DNA of 64,000 bases from Macrophomina tecta (Eukaryota; Ascomycota; Dothideomycetes; Botryosphaeriales; Botryosphaeriaceae): the NCBI GenBank assembly GCA_024180945.1, contig JAKSGN010000002.1, positions 1,860,001 through 1,924,000 of the forward strand. Direction: 5' to 3'. Under the pieces are notes generated by a model. That model was not told the DNA's origin. It saw only the letters and a list, made by a program, of their open reading frames with translations, and ran no database searches. This document shows positions 10,111 through 22,100 of this stretch, piece after piece (within the stretch, counting starts at the first letter, position 1; each line of letters starts with the position of its first letter). A program made the position numbers and the translations under genes.

Positions 10111-12432
10111 GATAACGGCGATGGTTCGATGTGCTTATGATATTGTCCAAAAACTCTGGATGGGCGTGGACATGCCCGGCAACAGGCGAATTCAGAGAGT
10201 TCACCGCACTTTCTCTTCCGTCGATCCGATCTCCTGGCTAACCAAATTGCATCTCTTCAAACCTTCATCGTGCTACTCTACAGCCCTGATGCGTCAAGTA
10301 CGCCGAGGCTAACAAGCACTTCGATTCATGCACTATCAATTCAAAAGATCGGGAGCTTCTAGCCTGCGATCATCAGGCGCGATCCGGCGCTCACGTCTGC
10401 CGGCGGCCACCGAACCGGCTAAGCGCAAAGAAAGCCATCCAGTAGCAGGTGACCCTGCTGAAACATGATTGGATGACTGCCGTTCAGTGATGTGGAAATA
10501 GGTCACAAGGGCGAAGGAACATCTGGAATCGAGCTGAGGGGCTTAAGTATGATTGCAACTACTGCAGCCTGTCTTCACTGTAAGGGTTCGAAGCGTTGGT
10601 CCAGACATAACTGTTCTCGGTTTTCTTGGACATTTGCATTCGGGCGGATGGCTCCACCCCCAATGCAAATCTGCGCTTGCCATTGCAGCACCCTTGACAT
10701 TAACTAAGAACCAGACGGCAAGATCCATACTTATTAGCTGTATCTTGATCAGAGAGAGCAGTGCTGGCCGAAAGCCTGAGCTGACGGCGGGCACATGGAG
10801 CAACAACTGTTCGGCGATTTGCTGTTCAAAGGTTCGGAATGAAGGATGAGGATTCGAATGGCTGTCGAGAGCTGAAAAGGCTGGCTGAATGGAAAGAATC
10901 TGACAACCAATGGCAGGCGTTTACATGGCGGAGTTTTGCGATGACCGACAGCCAGAGCACAGCTGCCAAGACGCCGAGACGCAGTAGAGGAGGGCTCAAG
11001 TGGACAAGTCGAGGTGCTTGACGGATGAAGAGTGTGGCGAAAGGCTTGAAGGCGGAGATGAAGGAAGCCAATGGCTTTTTCTGAAATGTCGCGGAGGCTG
11101 TTGTTGCGCGCCAAATTTTAGTAAGGGCGAAGTGGCTTTGGGAGGAGTTTGGCGCCAGAAGAACAGCAGTATGGTTGCAATGTGTCTCGACAGCTCTGAA
11201 GAAAGAGCCGTGAAAGGCGCAGATGGGCGAGATCTTGAGATGGTCAAGCAGCGGGCGGGCTGTGTTGTTGAGGTGTTCCTGGCTCTGGGCATGGCCATGT
11301 CTGGATCCCCGCACCTTTGGCGGCTCTAACAAGTGGGTTCCTGTGATTTGAGTGAGTGGTGTGCGGTAGCGCCGCGCCAGCGAGGCAGAGGCAGAGAAAT
11401 GCTGGCGGCAGTTTGGCACAGCGTCTGCTGCCACCGGCAGCACGACAGCGCTGTAGCACCTTCAGCATGGAGACGACAGGCCGAGGAGTGCAGTTGAGGG
11501 CCAGCGTGCGACAATATCGCGGGGCTGTATAGAGGGAGCGAGCAAGGAATCCAACGAGAGTGTCTGGGTCGCTTGTCGAGGGCTGCACAGAAAAAAAAAG
11601 GGCCGGCGCTAGGCCATGTGGCCCCTCGCCCTCACGCCGCTCTCTATCACCCGCCCAAACTCCGCAATCCACCCTCGCTCCATCTGCCGATCCTCCACTG
11701 ACAGCTCCCCGACGAGTTTGCCCGATGTCCACCAGCATGTGCCCATCCACCCCTCGCTGCTGACGCTGTCATGATCTGCCCTATGGCGGGCTCGGCCGCC
11801 CGCCTGCTCGCCCACCGGGGCCTGCAGCAGCGCCGCCACGAGCCTCCAAAATAGCGAACGGCCGCGACTCCGCATCGGCGCCAAACTCCGTCCGCCATTG
11901 CATCTCGTTCCGCCTGCCAGGGCCCCAGCGCCTGCTGTGGGAATTGACCACACCACCGCAGCGCGCCATGGCTGCTTCAGGCAAGCCCCAGCTCTAGGTT
12001 ATTTGTTCAAGCACCTCAACCGCGCTCGCATGACCCCGACTCCCCATTGTGGCCGCGCCATCCCCGAACTGGCTCTCTGCGCTTCGCCCCGAGCGTGCAT
12101 CTGGCGTAGCCTCTTCCCACGCCCCTGTCGCTGCCTTTCAACACGGTTGCGGGTAAAAACACCGCCAGTCGCCCTCTTCTATACCCCTCTGTTAAGCCCA
12201 GATCCGACCATTTGCGTCCTATTCCATCTCTTGACCGCAGTCGTGTCTCGCTTCGCATCCACCCTCGCTTCTATCCTGGCGCCTCGTCGCCCTCATCGAG
12301 CACTTCGGAATCAGCAGATCAGCATGACCGCCGCAGGGATCTTTCCTAAGGTACAACATCCGCAAAACATATCACTTACCTCATCCTTTTCGCGCGTCCT
12401 CAACACTCGCATGCGCCGCCTGTCACCCCACC
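10111..12432. other. Intergenic region upstream of the 824-residue protein gene
   Basis: This 2.3 kb stretch has many overlapping frames on both strands in its GC-rich part (10750-12400), including 205 codons at 10826-11443 on the minus strand, but these overlap each other in opposite frames and resemble no protein family. The last several hundred bases are C- and T-rich on the plus strand, as is common in 5' untranslated leaders of filamentous fungi, and end in CACCATG at the start of the next gene. Confidence 0.45.
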
Positions 12433-14907
12433 ATGTCCTCTCTCTACCGAGCCGTCCGCGATGTCTTCACCTCGGCACAAGCTAACCACGACCAAAAGCG
12501 CCTCTCCTCCCACACAGACACCAGCAAGCCAACTTCCACCATCAGGCATTCCAATCCCGCGACAAACCCCTTCTCCTTCAACAATTACGCCTTCAAGCCC
12601 GCCCCCAAGTCAAACACCGCGCACCTGCCTTTCGACCCGGCCGACTTAACCCGGCGGCTCGAGCGCTACCTGGCTTCGCTCGACCCGGACGCAGCCACCG
12701 CCGCTAGCACCTCTTCACCGCATGCGCCAGCATCGTCGTCGTCGTCGTCGTCAGCAGCGCAGCACAATGGCTCTGCCGCTGCCTCTTCCCACCTGAAACC
12801 CCAGCGCTCGCAACCCCGCAGCGCAACCGCCTCCGCGCAGTCGCCCGCCAGTCCCAACCCCGCTGCCGCTGCTGCCACCAAGCTGGGCAGGGCGCCGACG
12901 GCCGCCCGCTCAGCAACCGACCCGCTGCTGGCTGCGAGAAGCAGCAGCGTTGGCCTGCAGCAGCGCCCCGATGACTGGGCGTCGCTGGAGGCCCTCAGGC
13001 GCGATGCCCGCCGCGCGCAGCGGCGCAGCATGGCACTGAGCGGGAAGCGCGGCCTGAACGCGCCGGTCGAGGCGGAGGAGCTGGCCCGGCGGCTGGGCGC
13101 GCTGAATGGGGATGGCAAAGCGATGGTGGAGCTGCTGCGGACGAGGAAGAGTTTGCCGGAGTTGCGGGGTAGCGATGCCGCGGGCGATGTGAAGCGTGCT
13201 TCATCGGTTAGAGCGAACGAGAAGAGGGCGGTTGTGAGGAGGGAGGGGTCAAAGAGGGGCGAGGGTGGTGGTCGGAGGGGGAGGGAGGAGCTGCTGCAGA
13301 AGCAGCAGAGGAGAAGCAGCGGGTTTAGGCGCTCCACGGTGCATGATGGGGAGATGTGGCGCGTGTATGTGGAGAGCCAGAATGCGGTCGAGTCGAATTC
13401 GCAGGCGGCTGGGGCACTGAGGCTGCAGCAGTTGGGTAGGCAGAAGAGTAAGAGTAAGAAGAGGCTGAGACCGTTGAGTACCACGGAGTTGGAGTTGAAG
13501 AAGGGCGCGGATTGGAATGTGCCGGGTAGCGCCATGGGGCTACTGGATACGGGCAGCGTCACTAGCAGCGAGGGCTGCAAGGTCGAGCACCCTATCGGAC
13601 GTAGACCTGACTGGAGCCAGAGGGATGAGGAGACGATGAGGGAGGGGAGGCTGAGCCCTCTACATCTCCATGTCCCTGGCTTCGGACGAAGGAGCAGCAC
13701 GAGCTTCACAGAGATATCACAGAGCGAAGATGAGCGCGCGCTCTCCGACGTCGAGGGCAAACGCAAAAGCAAGTTCTCCGAGGCCCAAAAGAACAATAGG
13801 CAGAGCGTCTGCATCGCCGAAGCCACCTCCAGCAACACATCGGCAACAACAACAAAGAAAGCGATCCCCCGAAACTGCCAGCCCGCGATGCTTCAAATTC
13901 CACCCCACAACAACATCACCCTCCAAAGCACCACAGGCTCCTCCTCACGCTCCCCCACCTCGCCCCCGAGCATCACCCTCAGCCCCGTCGACCCCCGCAT
14001 CAGTCTCGAACTGCACCCAGGGTTCAGCCCGACCAACCTCCTCCCAATCGCGCAGCCGCCCTCCCCGTACCACGAGGCTAGAGGGCAGCAGCAATCTCCC
14101 GCATCCTTCCTTCTCGACCACCATCAGCCTAAGTCAGCCACAACACAACACTCCGCAACGCTCGCCCCCCTCCCAGAAATCCCCCCCCTGCCCGCGCCCG
14201 ACCGCTTCTCGAAGACGCGTCCCCAGAGCTTCGCTGCGCCCCTGCGGAGCAGCAGCACGCCCGTCATCGCACCACCGAAGAAGAAGCAGCAGCACGCGCA
14301 GGAACATCCACCCAAGCCGCCGACCAACGTGTCATGGCCGGGGCCACGCAGCCGCGGGCCCAGCGGCGGACCGCTGTCGTCGAACCCGGTGGCGGGCGGT
14401 GGTGGTCTCGGCAGGGGCCTGAGCCTCTTCCCGGCCGAGGACGAGCGGATGAAGAAGCGGAAGAGCGTGGCCTTCGCGGAGCAGATGAAGCTGGGGTCAA
14501 GGAGGGTGGGGGAGGTGGCAGCGGTGGGTGGGAAGGAGGGTGGCAGTGGTAGTGGTGGGCCGGCGGAGAAGAGGCCGAGCACGAGTTATCATGCTCCCGT
14601 CGCGCGCATGCCCGCGGGTGTGGGTGCTTTGCCGCCGAAAGGCAAGGGGGGAAGGGGCGAGCTGCAGCATGTGGGTAAGGGGAATGGCGAGGCGAAGAGG
14701 GAGGTTGCGGAGAGGGGCGTCATGAGTCCGACGCGGTTGGTCTTTTGGCGGAGGGATAGCGGCGTTACTGCTGGCGCTGCTGGGCCCGACAAAGGGTCGG
14801 TGGGTGAGACAGTGAGCGTGAATGCGGATGAGGCCGTGTTGCCTGTTGCGAGGAGTCCCAGTCGTTTGGCGTTTTGGAAGAGGAGGGCGACGACGCCGGT
14901 CGCGTGA
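12433..14907 (+). CDS. Large disordered protein of unknown function (824 aa)
   Basis: Uninterrupted frame starting in a good context (CACCATGTC). I recognise no folded domain. The protein is rich in Ser, Pro, Ala, Gly and Arg, with a Ser tract around residue 100 and repeated basic patches, so it is probably mostly disordered. Visible short motifs are NPF (residues 37-39, an EH-domain ligand pattern), KSVAF near residue 680 (fits the RVxF docking pattern for protein phosphatase 1), and two near-identical C-terminal motifs, SPTRLVFWRR at 765-774 and SPSRLAFWKR at 808-817. Ser-Pro sites suggest phosphorylation by proline-directed kinases. The coding strand has strong GC bias typical of its neighbours. 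It is probably a fungal-specific regulatory or cortical scaffold protein; that role is inference. Coding status is supported by frame length and repeated motifs. Confidence 0.72.
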   Translation: MSSLYRAVRDVFTSAQANHDQKRLSSHTDTSKPTSTIRHSNPATNPFSFNNYAFKPAPKSNTAHLPFDPADLTRRLERYLASLDPDAATAASTSSPHAPASSSSSSSAAQHNGSAAASSHLKPQRSQPRSATASAQSPASPNPAAAAATKLGRAPTAARSATDPLLAARSSSVGLQQRPDDWASLEALRRDARRAQRRSMALSGKRGLNAPVEAEELARRLGALNGDGKAMVELLRTRKSLPELRGSDAAGDVKRASSVRANEKRAVVRREGSKRGEGGGRRGREELLQKQQRRSSGFRRSTVHDGEMWRVYVESQNAVESNSQAAGALRLQQLGRQKSKSKKRLRPLSTTELELKKGADWNVPGSAMGLLDTGSVTSSEGCKVEHPIGRRPDWSQRDEETMREGRLSPLHLHVPGFGRRSSTSFTEISQSEDERALSDVEGKRKSKFSEAQKNNRQSVCIAEATSSNTSATTTKKAIPRNCQPAMLQIPPHNNITLQSTTGSSSRSPTSPPSITLSPVDPRISLELHPGFSPTNLLPIAQPPSPYHEARGQQQSPASFLLDHHQPKSATTQHSATLAPLPEIPPLPAPDRFSKTRPQSFAAPLRSSSTPVIAPPKKKQQHAQEHPPKPPTNVSWPGPRSRGPSGGPLSSNPVAGGGGLGRGLSLFPAEDERMKKRKSVAFAEQMKLGSRRVGEVAAVGGKEGGSGSGGPAEKRPSTSYHAPVARMPAGVGALPPKGKGGRGELQHVGKGNGEAKREVAERGVMSPTRLVFWRRDSGVTAGAAGPDKGSVGETVSVNADEAVLPVARSPSRLAFWKRRATTPVA

Positions 14908-17900
14908 CCTCGTCGGCAAACCTCCCAGCCAGATGCTTGCTGATTACCGAAGAATCGTGGTCTAGATTGGTTGAGGATTGTTCAGCAGAGGAGGAAGAAG
15001 CGGGAAAAGGGCGACGAGAATATCTCGTGATGTTAATGGGTGGGGACGACGCGGATCTTGGCGGGACGAACGTATGACGATCATTCTTAATACTTTCTCT
15101 TTTCTTTGTGGCATCTCGCATTGCTTGCAGGCATTCTGTCTCTCTTTCTGTTCTCTTTTGGTACCTGCTTTGGCCCCGTTATCAGGATGATCACGCGAGC
15201 ATGGGCCACTGTCATTCTTACTGCGGAGACCTGACCGGTCAGAGAGACCAGAGGGGGGGGGAGGGGGGGGGGGACCTATTGTATCTGATCATTTTTCATC
15301 AGCCATCACCGATCCGCGCCTGGAGAACAGAGTGATTTGCAGAAAACGTTGTGTTGCGCAATCTCCCCTTTCCCTCCAGACACCTTCTTTTGTCTCTTGA
15401 CTACGAGTCCAATTAATTTACTTTAGAGGTTCATTTCACTGCATTTCAAGATTTTTGTTGGTTCGCTTAGACCGAAATAGAAGATCTGTCTTGTCTCTTG
15501 CGTGGTGCCCACCTTTTTTTTTTTTTTTCCCTTCTTCCTGTTCTTGAGTCTGCGGCGCTCTCTCGCTTGCTGAAGGAGCCCGGACGCTTTGCTGTCGATC
15601 ATGCTCTTTTGTCTATTATGCTCGTGCACGCGCGCAATATGCACTGCATGTCTCAGAGGCTGTTCTGAGCTTTGTGAGAGTGTGATATTGACATAGTGCG
15701 TATGTATGCGTGCGTGCGTGCGTACGTGATGGGCGGTTGATTGTGTGATTGCGAAAGTTATTCCTTTGCGGCTGTGTTGCGACATCTTCTGTGCTTCATG
15801 TGGCGAATATCACGTAGTCTCCAGAACTTTTCATTTTTGTTTTTACTTTCACCACCCGCTCTAATACGCACGTAGTCTCGGCAGTTTCGTATTCGCCTCG
15901 GCGCCCGGTCCGAGTACGATCGTGGGGATGAGAGTTGACGGAGGAGGGTTCTAAGACATGTGAAGGTGGAGCTGCTCTGGCTTGACCGGTGGCTGATAGA
16001 TTATATTGTGTGGAGAGAAGCGGGTGCGAAAGAGAATGGAAAGAGAGGATGTTCAGTGCCCGTTCGCGCGGCGGAGGTCATGTGGGCTCTTTTTTCTTGC
16101 TGCGGCGGACGCGCGGGCGCAGGCGCGCGGTTGATGAGGCAAGATGGGTGATTATTTGATGCGCTTCATGGGTCCAACTGGCAGCCGCGCCGGACCAAAG
16201 AAGGTCTGTGTTTCCTCTTTTGCTTTAGAGACATATTATAGTGGAGTTCTCTTTAATGGTGGAGCGGGCTCTTGATGAGAGACGCGGGCTCTTGATGAGA
16301 GACAGGCGCTCTTGCGCAATGCGGTTCGCTTAACGGGGGGTTGTCTGAGGGCGCGCGCGCATGTCAATCGCGGTCCTGGCGGGTCAATGGTCATGATTCG
16401 TGCATTAGCCGATGAGCGGTGGAGACAGCGTTTCTCAGAAGGGAATTGTGTGGCTTGATTACTTGCTTTCGCGCAATGCCGCGCGGTTCAGTGAGGCGAT
16501 GAGATGCAGGGGGTTAGAGGAAGAAAAGGCAGGGCCGCAGCGGTGGAGCTCTCTATTGGGATACTGATATAACACCGGGTGTTGTAGAAGGACTGTGTCC
16601 TCGGTCAGGGTACGAGAAGCAAGGACGACGAAAGGAGCGGGCCGTTCTCAACACGAAGACAGAGGTGCTCCGTGCGCGGCTGGAGGGTTGTTTTGCATAT
16701 GTGCGCTCTGTGCTTTCTCCGGTTTCAAGATGCGCGAATGCTCGGACGTCTATGGTGTGACTTTGCAGCTCTCCGCGGTGTGCAGATGACTTGAGATTTG
16801 GAAGAGAGGGCGCGAGAGGCACGAAGGTCAAGTGGTTGGTTGCAAGAGTCAGTGGTCGTCGGGGATGGTCCGCCGGACCGGTCACGTGTGGGGTGTGTAT
16901 TGACAGCCTGTGGGGCACCGGCCAGGACAGCCCGTTGCTCGCCCGCCCTCCATCCCCATGCAGTCCTTCGCACGAACCCGGGGCGGCATCAGCGGCAGCC
17001 GTCAGTGAAGCTTTGTCCACACAGTTACGTATATGTAGCTATCGCGCTAGCGTGCATGCAGCGCTCGAGTGCCGGGGGTCGCGCAATCGCCCGGCCGGTC
17101 CCCCGTGGTTAAGCTTAATTGATATCGAAGGATAGCCATGGCAGAAGCGGCATGGAACGGAAAATAATGTGTCTGGTCCACCCTTGTTCCAGCCTTGGAG
17201 GACGAGGGAGGAGAAAAGAGCGAGTTCGCCGTGGCGGGAGCAGTTTGCAGGGGGTCGCCTATTGATAGTTCATCGCTCCTCTTTCGTCGGCGCGGAGGCT
17301 GCGAATTGTGGCGAAACAGGCAGGTCGAGAAGAAAGAGCTGCTTCAGGGCCTGGCGCGGGATGATCAATCGTACGAGCGATCTGCGACGACGCTGGCGTT
17401 ATTGAGATCGGCTTTTGCTGCAAGGGCATATCGCTTCTTTTTTTGGCGGTGCGCGGGTTGCGCCAGCCAGCGGGAGCGGAGAGGGCGAGCAGCTTGGAGG
17501 GATCCGGGATGGCGAATCTAGACTGATCGGAAAAAGGATCTCTTTGCGTGGTCTGTGTGAGCAAGCACATTTGCTGGAGATTGGGGAATTGGGCTGCCTT
17601 GGGCATCCAGCCAGCCAGCCTTGAGTCGTTGCGAGCAGCAATGCCGGGGGCGGGCGGCGTGCACATGTCCCGCTCGGGCGTGTGAGGGTCGTTGAGCTGT
17701 GTCCGCCAGCTTATTCCCTTCGGCCGCGAGATGGCAGGACGGAGGTGACGGAGAATTTCTGGGATGCAGTCTGGATAGCGGGCGGCGGTGTCCAATGGGA
17801 AGCAGTGCTGGCCCTTCCCGCTGCGGCCCTCTGCGTGAGAACGCAGCGCAAGAAGGTTTTTTGAGCGGAGCGACCTGACTCTTGACGGAGGCATCCCCTG

Positions 17901-19187
17901 AATGCCCCCGCCGGCTGAGGTCGCGATGCTGGGGGAGCAACATCAACACCAACAACGCCGCAAGCAGCAGCCACTCGGTCGGCCGGCCGGCCGGCGACAA
18001 GGAGAAGCTGGAACTGGAGCTGGGGCAGAGGCAGCTGCAGAGGGCCCAGTGCGCAGCTGCGCCTGTCACTCGCAGCTGCAGCAGCGTGCAGCGGCAAGAA
18101 GCGCTCGCGCCCACAGCGCAATCTCAGACACGCGGACTCACGGGCCTCTGCGGTGCTCGGAGGAGGATGATCTGCCAGGATCGCAGTCTTTTGACGCCGG
18201 AACGGCCGTCGAGGCTTCCCCGGCCGAATAGGAGGCATTCCAGCGGCTGGCCAGCGAGTCGTGTCTCTGCCGCGCAGTCTGGCCCTGGCCCAGCGCTGTA
18301 GGGCAAAACTTTGACTGCCGAGCCATGGCCGCGCCGTCATCGCGAGCGCTGCTCCGCGCCCGCCATCTCGCTGCCCGCCCGCCTCCCGATGCGCACCAGG
18401 CCCCCGGCATTGCGCGCTGCTCAGCCATTGCGGGCCTGCATGGCCGGCTGCTGGTACGGGCGTATCCGCTGCATGCGCTTGCGTCCGTATCGCGCGCTTG
18501 CGAGTTGATGCTCAATTGTGGTGGGCTGCGTGCTCCGCTGCCCCCCGCCCCAGGCTCCCCTGTCTAGGCGCTGATCCCTGCTCGGCCGTTGCGGCTGCGG
18601 GAGACATGGATGCCAGAAAATTTCGCGATTCACACGCAGCGCAGCGCAGAGCGCAACACAGCGCAGCCAGCGACGAGCTGCCACGGCGCTGCGACGGGCA
18701 GCGCCCGCAGGCGCGCGCGTTGGCCGCTGCAGCTGCGGCGCGTGGACAGGACCAGAGGGGCGGACGCGACGCTGGCCGCAGCCAGGCCTGCCTATAGCAT
18801 CGCGCGCTGAGGCCAGTGGGCGTGTAGGGCTGGTTCAGGCGAATTCCCAGTGCAAATGAGCGTGTGCTCGGGCGGGCAGGCTGCGGTGTGCAGAGGGCAG
18901 GCTGCGCACGCGGCAGCCCTGGGTGCACTGGCAGCCGGCACTGGCTTCAGGGCACGCACAGCGCGCGCATCACGGCGCAAGCAGTCATCATCAATCTTCT
19001 GCGCTCCCCTCAGCCTCGCCATCGTCACCTCCAACAACATCATCCTGCAGCTGCCAGCCCCGCGGCAGTCCCGCAGCCATCCCGGCGCCTCTCGCGTGAG
19101 CTGACGGTGCATGCCTGCGACAGCCCCACGACCCCTGCTATTGACGAGCGGACGAGGCCCAGGGCCCGGGCGGTTTTCCACTCCGGG
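14908..19187. other. 4.3 kb intergenic region upstream of the RasGEF gene
   Basis: No gene is supported. It holds broken G runs at 15252-15273, a TGCG microsatellite near 15706-15724, and a perfect 20-bp tandem duplication at 16264-16303. From about 17000 it becomes very GC-rich, and long frames appear in several frames on both strands at once (for example 17259-17894, 17518-18114 and 17711-18340 on the minus strand), which is the expected effect of high GC rather than coding. The last kilobase is likely promoter and long 5' leader of the RasGEF gene. Confidence 0.45.
16264..16303. repeat. 20-bp tandem duplication
   Basis: The unit GCGGGCTCTTGATGAGAGAC occurs twice back to back, at 16264-16283 and 16284-16303, followed by a partial degenerate third copy. 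It lies in non-coding DNA and has no evident function. Confidence 0.9.
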
Positions 19188-22100
19188 ATGCCGCTACCAG
19201 GGGCGGACGGTCACCGACGGCCTTCCATCCAAGCTGCGACCGAGCTGCTGCTGCCCGCCCGCAAGAGGGCCTCCTCCGACAACGCACACAACAACTCCTC
19301 GCACGCCTCTTCATCAACCTCCGTCCAACCTGCCGCCCAGCCACACCCGCGACACCTCCTCGCCCTCCACCCGACCCAGTTGCTGCCCCCGCTCGACGCC
19401 CTGCAAGCCCGCCCGCAGGACCCCCCGTCCCAGTCCCAGACCCAGGCCCAGCCGCTGCCGCACGCGCGCTCGCTCTCGCCCTCGCAGCCCCCGCCGCAGC
19501 CCCAAAGCCGCTCGCTCGCGCCGCCCTTTACCCTGGCGCCCTCCGTCGCGCCTCAACACCAGGCCCGCACCAAGAGCGTCTCCACCGCCAGCCCGCCCAG
19601 GCTACAGCGCCCGCCGCTCGGTAGCAGAGCCAACTCCGCCCCCCACGTCCCCAAGCAGCCCTCGTACCCCCCGCATGGCGGCGCAAAGAATGGTCACGTA
19701 GCCCGCGCGCGGCACGGCCCCAGCGACTCGAGCGACTCCGACGACGACGACGACGCCATCAGCCGCGACCCCTTCTTCCTGCGCTACCACTCCGTCATCC
19801 AGCGCGTTGCCGACGTAGGCCCCGTTGACGACGATCCCCTCAGAAAATCCCCGCCGGACCAGAGGGTCCTCCGAGCCCCAATGGATGTTCAGGCACGTAT
19901 TCCCCCGGCCGCTACGTCCCTTCCCGCGGCCACTGCTGACCGCCGCTCCCTGCAGCCGGTCGAGGACATCAACATTGGCGTCATTGGCGACAATGGCGTG
20001 GGCAAGACGCGCTTCATCGACCGCGCCTTCGACCTGCGCAGCCGCGCCGGCGGCCGCACAGCTACGCGCAAGATGTCGATTGACGACACCGTCTACACGG
20101 TGCGCCTGGTCGAGATTCCCTTCGAGGAGCTGGACATTGAGCACGACGACCGCATCTGCTGGCCGGAGAAAATAGACGACTCGCCTGCGCCGCGGATCGA
20201 CGGTGCGCTGATGCTATACGATGTAATGAATCAGGAGAGCCTGGCACAGGTGCCGGGCATGCTAAGTCAGTCCCTCCTTCTCCCTCATTCCACCCACTGT
20301 GCCGCGGTCCCGCAGCTCGGGGCACAGCCAGTCCCCGCGGGCCTGGATTCCGCCTGCCGATCGCAGCCCAACCGTATTGCCGGGCGCCCTAGCTAACGTT
20401 TGTTTGCCTCTGCACAGATGTGGTTCACAAGACGGCGTTGCCGTGCGTGCTGGTCGGCTGCAAGTGCGACAACCATCCCGCTCATCGCCAGGTAGATCCC
20501 GCCGTCGTGGAGCAGCGCGCGAAGACGCTGGTCGGCGACCTACCCGCGTTTCAGAGCTCGGACGGGTCGCCCGAGAGCCAGCGTATCTGTCTTTCCGTCA
20601 TGCTGCGGGCCATATTGGCTTCGCGACAGGGTGAGTGCTGCGAACGAACACCTGCCCCCCCCCCCAACGCCCCCCCTGGTCCCTGCCCGCGCGCCGCCAA
20701 CCATGGATGCGGCGCGTGCGCGCTCGGTCCGTTGGCGCAGTCTCCCCATATAACATTACGCACGCAACTGTCGTTTCAACGCTGCAACATGTTTCACGCT
20801 TGTCATCTTCCACCCACGTTCCATTCTTCCGCGCCGCATCTCCTTTTAGCGTCCCGTTCTCGCGTCTGACGTCGTTCCCCCATTTAAGATACCCCCGCCA
20901 GCAAACTCGCCGCGGCACAGCGCCGCCGAGCCACCTCGAACTCCTCCGCCCTTCAACCCGTCTCACCCCGCCCCAGCTGGACGCGCCGGCATGAGCGAGC
21001 AAGCTCAGAGTTCTCCGGTTCGCGTTTGAAGATCCTGTCGGATAACGATGCGGAAACGCGCGCCAAGCAACGCTCCCATACGAACTCATTCCTCGACCTC
21101 GAAGAGTCCCCCGGCTACGAGTCATACGGTTCCGACGGCGCCGACTCGTCAGACTACGAGCCCAGCATCATTTCCGTCATGCCGTCGGACGAGAATGGCT
21201 ACACGTTCGAGCAACTCGTCGATCGGCTGGTTGCCCAGCCGCTGTCGAAGCAGGACACCAAATTCGTTGCCATCTTCCTCGCCCTTTACCGCAAATTCGC
21301 CGCCCCCAGTCAATTGCTCGAGGCGCTCATCAAGCGTTTCGAGGCGCTCGAGAACGAGAAGAGCCCGCAGATGATCCGTACGGTCGACCAGCTGCGCCAT
21401 CTGTCGATCATGGAGCAGTGGCTCAGCACGTACCCCGGCGACTTCGCTCATGGCACGACGAGACGCATGATGATGTTTTTCGTTAACCGGGTGGCCAGCA
21501 ACCGCATCTTTGCTGTTGCATCCAAGGAGATCCTGGCTGACTTGGACGCTGTTTTGGAAGATGATGATACGGACTGGGCCTGCAGCGACAAGCATCGCGA
21601 GCATGCCTTCTCCTTGGCAGAGGAGACGGACGAGGAACTCTCCAAGAGTGCAACGGAGCTCACCATCAGCATAACGCGTGGTTCCGCGCAAACAACAGAT
21701 ACATCGAATACGGGCCATCCCGAACGCTCCATCAGTACCTCGACCACCGCCACCACCAGCACCTCACAGACCATGATCAACGCCATCGAGCAAGCAAGAC
21801 AGCAAGCCAAACTGCTTGTACCAATACCTCGAGTGACGCTCACCAAGACACAATGGCATCTCTTGATGGGCGAGTCGGAAGAGAACATTGCGCGCGAGTT
21901 GACGCGCATGGATTGGATCATGTTCCAGTCGATTCGGCCTCGAGACTTGGTCCGACATGTCAGCCTCAGCGCCGCCGACAAGAAGAAGTGCAAGAGCTTG
22001 GAGAACGTCGACCGGATGATTGAGCACTTCAATCATTTGGCATATTGGGTCACCAACTTCATTCTTCTGCGGGACAAGCCGAAACACCGGGCAATGATGC

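Noticed and set aside
10826..11443. 205-codon minus-strand frame upstream of the 824-residue protein
   Set aside because: Overlapped by other long frames on both strands; low-complexity, no family.
17259..18340. Several long minus-strand frames (over 190 codons) in the GC-rich region
   Set aside because: They overlap one another and plus-strand frames of similar length; high GC removes stops in all frames, and none resembles a protein family.
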